DNA of 64,000 bases from DATAES01 sp963721305 (GTDB lineage Bacteria > Actinomycetota > Acidimicrobiia > Acidimicrobiales > JACDCH01). The position numbers and the translations under genes are program-made. Shown here piece by piece: positions 54,415 to 61,755 of the stretch. The stretch is taken from positions 434,001-498,000 of the forward strand of contig CAVRIR010000004.1 in the NCBI GenBank assembly GCA_963721305.1. Reading direction: 5' to 3'. Below the pieces are notes generated by a model, which ran no database searches, was not told where the DNA came from, and was given only the letters and a program-made list of their open reading frames with translations. How positions within the stretch are numbered: the first letter of the stretch is position 1; each line of letters opens with the position of its first letter.

Positions 54415-55689
54415 GTGCGCAATCTACCCAGGGGGCTCGCCTTCATCGGCATCTTGCTGCTCGCAGTGGGCCTTTTCGCCCCAGCCGCCGGTGCCCAGCA
54501 GCCGCCGGCGCCGGCGAGCGGCAACGACGGATTGGTCACCGTCATCCAGGTCAGCGGTTACCTCGACCCCATCGAGGTCAGCTTCATGGAGCAGTCGATC
54601 GACCAGGCCGAGAAGGACCACGTCGACGCGCTCGTGGTGCAGCTCGACAGTCCCGGCGCCGTGGTCGACGCCGACAAGCTCGCCCATCTCATCAGCCGGG
54701 TCCAGAACTCGGCCGTGACCATCGGGATCTGGGTGGGTCCGTCCGGCGCCGAGGCGTCGGGCGACGCCGCCGAGGTCGTCCTCGCAGCCAAATACCGAGG
54801 ACTCGCCCCTGGGAGCCGCATCGAGATCGACGGCCAGCAGATGGGCGCCGACGAGGCCTACCAGACGGGACACACCAACATCCCGGCGAGCTGCGACCGC
54901 CAGAAGGGATCCACCGAGGGCTGCTCGGCCACGATCGGCGACTTCGTGGTCAGCATCCCAGGTGTGCCGGTCAACGAGATCCAGCAGGGCGGCGAGACCC
55001 GCAAGGTCCCCGCCGGGCAGACCAAGTTTGCCCAGGTCTCGCTCGTCGACCGCATCATGCACTCGGTCGCCAGCCCGCCCGTCGCGTACCTCCTGTTCGT
55101 CATCGGGATGGCGCTGCTCCTGTTCGAGCTGTTCACGGCCGGTGTCGGCGTTGCCGGCGTCGTCGGAGCGGGCGCGTTCCTGCTCGCCTGCTACGGCCTG
55201 GCGGTGCTCCCGAGCCGCCCGATCGCCATCGCGCTCCTCGTGTTCGCCATGTTCGGGTACGCCGTCGACATCCAGACCGGCGTTCCCCGTTTCTGGACTG
55301 GAATCGCAACGGTCGCCTTCGTCATCGGCTCACTCACGCTCTACGACGGCATCATGCTGTCCTGGATCACCCTGCTCGGCGGCGTCGTGGGCATGACCGT
55401 CGCGATGCTCACGGGCATGCCGGCCATGGTGCGGGCCCGGTTCTCCACCCCGACCATCGGCCGTGAGTGGATGATCGGTGAGGAGGGCGAAGCCACGACC
55501 GCGGTGTCGCCGGAAGGGGTCGTGACCGTCCGCGGCGCACCCTGGCGGGCCCGGACGAACAGGGCGACGCCGATCCCTGCAGGCGATGCCGTCCGGGTCG
55601 CGGCGATCGACGGTCTGGTGCTCGATGTCGAGCCGCTCGTGGGTGCGGCGCGCGACTACCGGGAGCACCGTTCGTCGCACCCGTCGTGA
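54415..55689 (+). CDS. NfeD-family membrane protein with ClpP-class domain
   Basis: This 424-residue protein has a signal peptide (LAFIGILLLAVGLFAPAAGA) and a ClpP/crotonase-like periplasmic domain (VSGYLDPIEVSFMEQSIDQA, LVVQLDSPGAVVDADKL). Four to five membrane helices follow (about 225-340), then a C-terminal OB-fold NfeD domain (EWMIGEEGEATTAVSPEGVV, NRATPIPAGDAVRV). The serine/lysine dyad typical of the proteolytic members is not obvious (IWVGPSGAEAS only), so protease activity is uncertain. GTG 54415. Confidence 0.88.
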   Translation: MRNLPRGLAFIGILLLAVGLFAPAAGAQQPPAPASGNDGLVTVIQVSGYLDPIEVSFMEQSIDQAEKDHVDALVVQLDSPGAVVDADKLAHLISRVQNSAVTIGIWVGPSGAEASGDAAEVVLAAKYRGLAPGSRIEIDGQQMGADEAYQTGHTNIPASCDRQKGSTEGCSATIGDFVVSIPGVPVNEIQQGGETRKVPAGQTKFAQVSLVDRIMHSVASPPVAYLLFVIGMALLLFELFTAGVGVAGVVGAGAFLLACYGLAVLPSRPIAIALLVFAMFGYAVDIQTGVPRFWTGIATVAFVIGSLTLYDGIMLSWITLLGGVVGMTVAMLTGMPAMVRARFSTPTIGREWMIGEEGEATTAVSPEGVVTVRGAPWRARTNRATPIPAGDAVRVAAIDGLVLDVEPLVGAARDYREHRSSHPS

Positions 55690-55795
55690 CCTGGGCTTTC
55701 GTCCGGTTCATCACCTTGGGGTCAACCAAATTTCACCCTTGATCAGCGGAAATTGGCGGTTGTACTGTCGCCGTCGCAGTCAAAGGGGGTCGGGG

Positions 55796-56059
55796 ATGAG
55801 CGCACTCCGCACGGACGACGCGTGGCAGACGAAGGCCGCATGCCGCGGTCCGCAGGCAGTGGTCTTCTTCCCGCCGTCGCATTTCGAGCGCAAGGACGAG
55901 AAGATCGATCGTGAGGGCCGTGCCAAGGCCATCTGCACGACGTGCTCGGTTCGCCACGCGTGCCTCGAATACGCGGTGAAGATCAAGGAGCCACACGGCA
56001 TCTGGGGTGGGTTGAACGAGGTCGAGCGCAAGCAGCTCCTCGCTCACCGCGGCTTGTAG
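55796..56059 (+). CDS. WhiB-family iron-sulfur regulator (WblA/WhiB4-like by context)
   Basis: This 87-residue protein has the four cluster-binding cysteines C16, C47, C50 and C56, and the turn motif GIWGG (68-72). A basic C-terminal helix (ERKQLLAHRGL) follows. WhiB proteins bind a [4Fe-4S] cluster and act with sigma factor. Its neighbours (ArsA pair, class A PBP) match the wblA/whiB4 neighbourhood, which suggests but does not prove that subtype. ATG 55796 is preceded by GGGGTCGGGG. Confidence 0.93.
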   Translation: MSALRTDDAWQTKAACRGPQAVVFFPPSHFERKDEKIDREGRAKAICTTCSVRHACLEYAVKIKEPHGIWGGLNEVERKQLLAHRGL

Positions 56060-56129
56060 ACGTCCGTCTCGGCAGGTCCAACTCGGCGACAGGGCGATTC
56101 GCCCGTTCGACGCGCGCGAGCTGTTCCTC

Positions 56130-57869
56130 TCACGGATCCGGCAGCCGCGGCCCGGCGATCCGCACGTCGCCCCGCCGGCGGGTGATGCCCCGGTTGTCGA
56201 GCAGCGTGAGCAGGGGCACTGCCCACTTCCTCGTCGTGCCGAGGCGTTCGCGCAGCTCGGCCACGGTGACGCCTTGCGGGTTCGCGGCGAGCAGTTCAGC
56301 CACGGCCTCTGCCGCCTGCTCGATCGCCGCCGGCGCGAACCAGACGCCGTCCTGCTCGACGACGAGCCCCCGGCGGATGAGCTCACGCAGCTCGGCAGGA
56401 TCGACGCCGGCGTCGGCGGGCGACGGGGGCGTGAACGGTTGCGCGACGAGCGCGGTGACGAAGGGGTGCGCTGCCAGCGGATCGGCGGCTCCACGTTCGA
56501 CTGCCCGGCCCCCGGCCACGGTGATCTCGTCGGCTCGAGCGAGCAGATCCAGGACCGCCCGTTCGCGCTCGTCGAGGGAGGCGACGTCGAGCCCGAGTGG
56601 GCCTGCCGCCTCCACTTGCGTGGTCACACGCACGCAAGAATCGTCCAAGGCGAATGGATCCACGATCCACGAGCCGAGGACCGGCTCGCGGCGTTCTCCG
56701 GTCAGCCGCTCGAGCTCGTCGGCCGTGACCCAGCCGCGTTCGGCGATCACGCGGTCGACCGACCGATCGGGCCGCGCGTGCGCGGCGCGCGTGACCGGAT
56801 CGACGTCGAGGATCTCGCCGCCCCCGACCGTCTCTGACCGGCCGCTCTCCCGCAGCACATACCGGTCGCCCGGCATCAGCGGCCAGGCCGCACCCAGATG
56901 CACCCGCACGAGCCCGTCCTCGCCCGGTCTCAGCGTTCCCGGGCCGAGAACTCGCAGTCGGACCGGATGCTCGCCGCTGCCGATGTACGCGACGTACGCG
57001 CCGCGGCGGGAGACGTCGTGGTCGACCGATGCGAGCACGTGCAGTGAAGCGTCGAACATCTGAGTCCGATGCCATTGCGCGGGACGGACCAACGCGTCAC
57101 CGCGGCGGACCTCGTCGTGGTGAACGCCGACGAGGTTCACCGCGACCCGGTTGCCCGGTCCGATGACGTCGTGGGCGACGTTGAGCGATTGCAGGCTCCT
57201 GACTCGCACCGGCTGCTCGTCGCGAGCTCGCGCAACGACGAGCTCGTCACCGACGGTCAGCGTTCCGCCCGTGAGCGTTCCGGTGACGACGGTCCCGGCA
57301 CCCGCGGCGGCGAACGCGCGGTCGACCCAGAGCCTGGGGCGATCCCGGTCGACCGCGGTCGGCGTGTCGGCGAGAAGGCGATCGAGCGCCAGCCGAAGCG
57401 CGCCGAGCCCGACGCCGCTCGGCGCGTCGACGGCGACCACCTCCGCCGCGGCGAGGAACGTCCCGGCGACGCGGTCGGCGATCTCGAGACGGGCGAGCTC
57501 GACGTCCTCGTCGTCGACGAGCCCGACCTTGGTCAGCGCGATGACGCCGTGCGCGATACCGAGCAGCTCGAGGATGCGGAGGTGTTCTTCGGACTGTGGC
57601 TTCCATGCTTCCGTCGCCGCGACCACGAACAGGCACGCGTCGACCGCGCCGACGCCGGCAAGCATGTTCTTGAGGAAGCGCACGTGGCCGGGCACGTCGA
57701 CGAACGCGATGCCCTCGCCCGACGGGAGCGTCGTCCATGCGAAACCGAGATCGATGGTGAGCCCCCTTCGCTTCTCCTCGGTGAAGCGATCGGGGTCCAT
57801 GCCGGTGAGCGCGAGCACGAGTGTCGACTTCCCGTGGTCGACATGCCCCGCGGTCGCGACGACGTGCAC
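56130..57869 (-). CDS. selB: Selenocysteine-specific elongation factor
   Basis: This 579-residue translation GTPase has G1 GHVDHGKST, RGLTIDLGFAW (switch region), G3 DVPGHV, and G4-like ALTKVGLVD (TKxD in relatives). Domains II and III follow, then C-terminal winged helices that read SECIS elements (TTRKWAVPLLTLLDNRGITRR). It delivers Sec-tRNA to UGA codons. GTG 57869 is 10 nt after AGGAAG. It is last in the selA-thioesterase-selB transcript. No tRNA-Sec or selD was found in the window. Confidence 0.93.
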   Translation of the reverse strand: MHVVATAGHVDHGKSTLVLALTGMDPDRFTEEKRRGLTIDLGFAWTTLPSGEGIAFVDVPGHVRFLKNMLAGVGAVDACLFVVAATEAWKPQSEEHLRILELLGIAHGVIALTKVGLVDDEDVELARLEIADRVAGTFLAAAEVVAVDAPSGVGLGALRLALDRLLADTPTAVDRDRPRLWVDRAFAAAGAGTVVTGTLTGGTLTVGDELVVARARDEQPVRVRSLQSLNVAHDVIGPGNRVAVNLVGVHHDEVRRGDALVRPAQWHRTQMFDASLHVLASVDHDVSRRGAYVAYIGSGEHPVRLRVLGPGTLRPGEDGLVRVHLGAAWPLMPGDRYVLRESGRSETVGGGEILDVDPVTRAAHARPDRSVDRVIAERGWVTADELERLTGERREPVLGSWIVDPFALDDSCVRVTTQVEAAGPLGLDVASLDERERAVLDLLARADEITVAGGRAVERGAADPLAAHPFVTALVAQPFTPPSPADAGVDPAELRELIRRGLVVEQDGVWFAPAAIEQAAEAVAELLAANPQGVTVAELRERLGTTRKWAVPLLTLLDNRGITRRRGDVRIAGPRLPDP

Positions 57870-57883
57870 AGGCTCGGCGCTTC

Positions 57884-58654
57884 CTATGTGCGCGTGTCGA
57901 GAAGCAGTGACTGCACCGAGCGGCCGATCGGCCCCTGCTCGTCGTAGAGCGCGCTCGTGGCGAGGCCGATGCCGTTGGGCTCGTAACGGCTCACTGCATC
58001 GAGGCACACCCACTCGCCGACCGGCAGGCGGTGGAGATGGATGGTGAGGTCGGGGTTGATGAACAACAGGTCGTTCATCAGATCGAGACCGCTGATCCCG
58101 TTGCCGAAGTCCGCTGCTGCCGCGACGCGCTGCAACGGCGACGGGTCCTCGCCTTCGATCAACGGGTAGCGCAGCCTGATCCAGTCCGTCGCCGGACCCG
58201 GTACGCCGAACTCGCCGCCGACGAAGCTGTGCTCCACGCCCTTGTTGTGGAAGGCGTCGAATGGGTCGAGCGCTCGGTCCGGCTCGCGACCGTTCTCGGG
58301 CCCGGGCGGGAGGTCGGCGGCCTGCTCGGCCACCCGCATCGCTTTCGTGCGGATGGCCAACCCGACGGCCGACGCCACGACCACGCCGTCGTGTTCGATC
58401 GTGCCTTCTGCGAGCCGGACCTTGCGACCGTCGCGCGTCAAGCGCGCGCTGACATGCAACGGGCCGAGCGGAACCGGACGAAGGAGCTCGACGGTGAGGC
58501 GCGCCGGTTGCAGCGGATCGAGCAGCGGCTCGACGGCGCGTGCCAGCAGTGCCGCGGCCGGACCGCCGTGGAGCGCGTTCGGGTCCCACGGTCCGCGAGC
58601 GAAATCGGTGGGCAGCCAGGTGTCCGGTCCGGCTGCGGTGAAGAGTGCGCTCAT
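57884..58654 (-). CDS. TesB-like acyl-CoA thioesterase
   Basis: This 256-residue double-hotdog protein has DPNALHGGPAAALLARAVE, the family's N-terminal block. TVELLRPVPLGPLHVSARLT and the C-terminal ADFGNGISGLDLMNDLLFIN carry the catalytic-site region, and HLHRLPVGEWVCLDAVSRY follows. It would hydrolyse acyl-CoA. Its ATG overlaps the selA stop and it ends 14 nt before selB, so it is embedded in the selenocysteine operon, an unexpected partner. Confidence 0.88.
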   Translation of the reverse strand: MSALFTAAGPDTWLPTDFARGPWDPNALHGGPAAALLARAVEPLLDPLQPARLTVELLRPVPLGPLHVSARLTRDGRKVRLAEGTIEHDGVVVASAVGLAIRTKAMRVAEQAADLPPGPENGREPDRALDPFDAFHNKGVEHSFVGGEFGVPGPATDWIRLRYPLIEGEDPSPLQRVAAAADFGNGISGLDLMNDLLFINPDLTIHLHRLPVGEWVCLDAVSRYEPNGIGLATSALYDEQGPIGRSVQSLLLDTRT

Positions 58655-59890
58655 GAGAGAGATTCCAGTTCGGTACGAAGGAGAGAGTCGTCTTCGGGGT
58701 CGACGGCGCGAAGGTCGAGCACCGTGCGGTTCTCGTCGACGCGGGCGACGATCGGTTTCGGGTGCGCGGCTCGCAGCGAGCTCGAGACATCGCCGTCGAC
58801 GGCGACACCGACCGACGGGATCTCGACACCGGGAACCGTCCCGCCCCCGGTCACCGATGCACAGTCGACGACCGTTCCGACGCCGAGCGCACTGGCGCGC
58901 GCGCGCAAGCTGTCGACCGGCACGGTCGCCATCCGCCAGAACGGCAACGCCGCGCCGTCGCGCGCGAGATACGCGAGAGCGACGTCTTGCAGGGCCCCGA
59001 GCACGAGTCCGCCCGGTCGCAACGCGCGATAGAGCGGATGACGCGCGGCATGCATCGACGAGGTCGGCGCGACCGACGAGCACCCCCGCCTGCGGTCCGC
59101 CGAGCAGTTTGTCGCCGGAGAACACCACCAGTGACGCGCCTGCGTCGAGCGTCTGGCGAACGGCCGGTTCGTCGCGCAACCACACTGGAGGTCCGCCCGT
59201 GAGCCACGGGCAGCTCGCGTCGAGAAGTCCGGATCCGAGGTCGACGAGGACCGGTGGTCCGAGTGCGGCTAGCGGCTCGATGGGGGCGTCCTCGGTGAAT
59301 CCGGTGATGCGGTAGTTCGACTGGTGCACCTTGAGGACGAGCGCGACGTCGCCCGCGACCTTCTGGTAGTCGGTGACGCGCGTGCGATTGGTCGTGCCGA
59401 CCTCGATCAGGCGCGCGCCTGACTCCTCCATCACCTCGGGGATGCGGAAGCCGCCGCCGATCTCTACCAGCTCGCCCCGTGACACCGCGACGGCGCGGTC
59501 ACGGGCGAGCGCGGCGAGCGCGAGCAACACCGCCGCGGCACCGTTGTTGACGACCAGCGCAGCTTCCGCACCGCAGGCGCGAGCGAGGAGCGCGCCGGCA
59601 TGATCTCGCCGTGAGCCGCGCTTGCCCGTCGCCAGATCGAGTTCGAGGTTCGTGTACTCGGCCATCTGTTCGAAGCCCAGCGGCGCACGTCCGAGGTTCG
59701 TGTGCAACAGCACGCCCGTGGCGTTCACCACGGGACGTAACAGCGCGGCGCGCGTCGCCTCGGCTCGCGCTCGGGCCTCGTCCGGCGTGCCGGCGGCGAT
59801 CGCGGCGCGGGCGGCGTCGACCAGCAGCGGATGAGGCAGATCGACGTCGGCGATCGAGCGGGCGAGCGCATCGACGGAGGGCGGCCGCAC
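58651..59890 (-). pseudogene. selA: Selenocysteine synthase, single frameshift
   Basis: Two frames make up one SelA of about 412 residues. The first (GTG 59890) has LLRPVVNATGVLLHTNLGRA, RRDHAGALLARACGAEAALV, VEIGGGFRIPEVMEESGARL and the PLP lysine motif SGDKLLGGPQAG. The second, from about 59055, continues RHPLYRALRPGGLVLGALQD and PIVARVDENRTVLDLRAV. Skipping one base at about 59056 restores family spacing exactly. The site is not a homopolymer. It converts Ser-tRNA-Sec to Sec-tRNA-Sec. It could be an error, decay or recoding. Confidence 0.88.
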
Positions 59891-59911
59891 GGGCGGGCAT
59901 GCTACGGGGAC

Positions 59912-60220
59912 ATGCCCGAATCGCGTGCCGCTCGCGTCGACGACGTCCCGCACGACCGCGGCTTGCACGTCAAGGTGCAGGGGCACGCGGTCGTCCTGTT
60001 CAGAGTCGGCGAAGACGTGCGCGCCTTCGGTGCGTGGTGCCCGCACCGGTTCGCCGATCTCGCCGATGGCTGGGTGGAGGACGGTTACGTCGTGTGCGCC
60101 AACCACCTGTGGTGCTTCTCGGTCACCGATGGCTCGGTGCCGAACAACGACGTGGTGCGGCTCCCGACCTACGAGAGCCGGATCGACGACGGCTGGGTCG
60201 TCGTAGCCGTCACGCCGTGA
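59912..60220 (+). CDS. Small Rieske [2Fe-2S] ferredoxin-like protein
   Basis: This 102-residue protein has both cluster ligand pairs: C43-x-H45 (AWCPHRFADL) and C62-x2-H65 (VCANHLWCFS). Between them is the usual glycine/acidic loop. It is likely an electron carrier for an oxygenase or nitrite reductase small-subunit-like partner. No partner is adjacent. It is divergent from selA (21 bp) and overlaps clpP tail-to-tail by 11 bp. Confidence 0.88.
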   Translation: MPESRAARVDDVPHDRGLHVKVQGHAVVLFRVGEDVRAFGAWCPHRFADLADGWVEDGYVVCANHLWCFSVTDGSVPNNDVVRLPTYESRIDDGWVVVAVTP

Positions 60221-60818
60221 TGGCGGTGATCGCGCGGAGCTCGCGATGGGTGATCACGTGGTCGATCATCCCGTACGCGAGCGCGTCCTCGCCGCGCATG
60301 ATGTAGTCGCGATCGGTGTCCGACGCGATCCGCGCGAGCGTTTGACCCGTGTGGTCGGCGAGGATCTCGTTCATCCGTTGACGCATGAAGGCCATCTCCT
60401 TCGCCGCGAGCTCGACGTCGACCGTCTGTCCTTGCGCACCGCCGTGTGGCTGGTGGATCAGGATGCGCGCGTTCGGCAGCGCCAGCCGCTTGCCGGGCGT
60501 GCCCGCCGCGAGGATGACAGCGGCCGCCGACGCCGCCTGACCGACGCAGATCGTGCTGATCGGGCACTGGATGAACTGCATCGTGTCGTAGATGGCGAAC
60601 AACCCGGTCATGTCACCGCCGGGAGAGTTGATGTAGAGCTGGATCTCCTTGTCCGTGTCCTCGGCTTCGAGGTGCAACAGCTGCGCGGTGACGAGGTTGG
60701 CGACGGTGTCGTCGAGCTGGCTCCCGAAGAACACGATGCGGTCCTTCAACAGCCGCGAGTAGATGTCGTAGGCGCGCTCGCCCCGGTTCGTCTGCTCGAT
60801 GACGGTCGGTATCAACAT
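60210..60818 (-). CDS. clpP: ATP-dependent Clp protease proteolytic subunit
   Basis: This 202-residue ClpP starts MLIPTVIEQTNRGERAYDIYS. The catalytic serine is S97 in GQAASAAAV and the histidine H122 in ILIHQPHGG, with the aspartate in the DTDRDYIM region. GQAASMGA is more usual around the serine. The strong site AAGGAGAG precedes ATG. It is not next to clpX, tig or a second clpP, so it is probably an extra paralogue. Confidence 0.94.
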   Translation of the reverse strand: MLIPTVIEQTNRGERAYDIYSRLLKDRIVFFGSQLDDTVANLVTAQLLHLEAEDTDKEIQLYINSPGGDMTGLFAIYDTMQFIQCPISTICVGQAASAAAVILAAGTPGKRLALPNARILIHQPHGGAQGQTVDVELAAKEMAFMRQRMNEILADHTGQTLARIASDTDRDYIMRGEDALAYGMIDHVITHRELRAITAITA

Positions 60819-60843
60819 GACGGTCTCTCCTTGCGCCCATGGG

Positions 60844-60893
60844 CGAATGTTGGATGGAAACGGGCGCCATAGCGCCCGTTTCTCCCCGGAGTT
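60844..60893. repeat. 52-bp palindromic intergenic element, copy 5
   Basis: The stem AAACGGGCGC/GCGCCCGTTT surrounds CATA, with arms CGAATGTTGGATGG and CTCCCCGGAGTT. Unlike the other copies it lies between divergent genes, 25 bp upstream of the clpP start, so it cannot simply be a 3' terminator there. Confidence 0.92.
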
Positions 60894-60911
60894 GGGGAGG
60901 CGGATGGATAT

Positions 60912-60964
60912 GTGCAACCAAACAGTTGCACACAACAAGACAGTTGTGCAACCCATCGGTTGCA
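60912..60964. promoter_or_regulatory. Clustered TGCAAC operator palindromes
   Basis: GTGCAAC-N6-GTTGCAC (60912-60931) and TGCAACC-N4-GGTTGCA (60947-60964) are perfect inverted repeats, and GTTGCACACAAC with GTTGTGCAAC forms a third, overlapping pairing. The cluster ends 13 bp before the start of the SRPBCC-ArsR operon. It is the likely autoregulatory binding site of that ArsR protein and might also affect clpP. Confidence 0.7.
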
Positions 60965-60977
60965 TTAAGATGTGCCC

Positions 60978-61388
60978 ATGCGCGTGCAACGTGATGTGGT
61001 CCTCGACACGAACCTCGAAGACGCCTGGCAGCTGCTGACGGATCCGGACGAGCTGGCCGAGTGGCTGGGCATGCCCCTCGCTCTCGATCTCGAACCCGGG
61101 GGTGCCGCCGCGTACATCGAACCGGATGGGGCCGTCCGCCATGCCGTCATCGAGCAGGTGCTCGAGGGCGAGCGGCTGTCCTTCGTCTGGTGGGACGCCG
61201 ACGACGGCATCACCAGCAGGGTCGTGTTCGAGCTGACGCCCGTCGAGCGCGGCACGAAGGTCGCCGTGACGGAGACACGCGCGTCCGTTGCCGGCGCCAG
61301 CTTGCGCCTCTCGATCGGCGCCATGTGGGACGACCGGCTGTTCGATCTCGAACGCCACTGCCTCACCCGTCAATTCACATTGGTGTGA
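60978..61388 (+). CDS. SRPBCC/AHSA1-family protein
   Basis: This 136-residue START-like domain has RDVVLDTNLEDAWQLLTDPD, ELAEWLGMPLALDLEPGG, a central LSFVWWDADDGITSRVVFEL, and a C-terminal helix. Such proteins bind small hydrophobic ligands and often pair with an ArsR regulator, as here (GTGA overlap with the next gene). ATG 60978 directly follows the operator cluster. Confidence 0.88.
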   Translation: MRVQRDVVLDTNLEDAWQLLTDPDELAEWLGMPLALDLEPGGAAAYIEPDGAVRHAVIEQVLEGERLSFVWWDADDGITSRVVFELTPVERGTKVAVTETRASVAGASLRLSIGAMWDDRLFDLERHCLTRQFTLV

Positions 61389-61714
61389 CGTCGTCGCCCG
61401 ATCACGTCTTCGCCGCGCTCGGCGATCCGACTCGGCGCGCCGTCCTCGCGCTCGTCGGCCGACGCGGCCCGCTCACGGCGACCGAGCTCGCCGAGCGATT
61501 GCCGGTCAGCCGTCAGGCGGTGATGAAGCATCTCGATCTCTTGCGCACCGCAGGGCTCGTCGACAGCGAGAAGGAAGGGCGCGCCGTGCGGTACGTCCTG
61601 CGATCCCAGCCGCTCGACGACGCCGCGGCGTGGATGGCCGGCGTCGGCTCGGCGTGGGACCGTCGGCTCGCCGCATTGTCGGATCGCGCCAGCAACCGGA
61701 GGTCCGAGAAGTAA
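61385..61714 (+). CDS. ArsR-family transcription regulator
   Basis: This 109-residue winged-helix protein has FAALGDPTRRAVLALVGRRG, the recognition helix LPVSRQAVMKHLDLLRTAGL, and the wing SEKEGRAVRYVLR. No metal-binding Cys pair is visible, so it probably senses another ligand, perhaps the one bound by the SRPBCC partner. GTG overlaps the partner's stop. The TGCAAC palindromes upstream of the operon are its likely operators. Confidence 0.92.
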   Translation: MTSSPDHVFAALGDPTRRAVLALVGRRGPLTATELAERLPVSRQAVMKHLDLLRTAGLVDSEKEGRAVRYVLRSQPLDDAAAWMAGVGSAWDRRLAALSDRASNRRSEK

Positions 61715-61755
61715 CTCGCCGTACCCCTTGGTGACACCGGCGTCGGTGCTCCGGC

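Noticed and set aside
56130..58829. An 899-residue extended SelB
   Set aside because: The N-terminal 300 residues are antisense-like Arg-rich sequence over the thioesterase; SelB starts at the GTG with a ribosome site before GHVDHGKST.
57884..60106. A single 740-residue SelA-thioesterase fusion protein
   Set aside because: The linking segment is frameshifted, Arg-rich sequence; the true SelA C-terminus lies in another frame with its own stop overlapping the thioesterase ATG.
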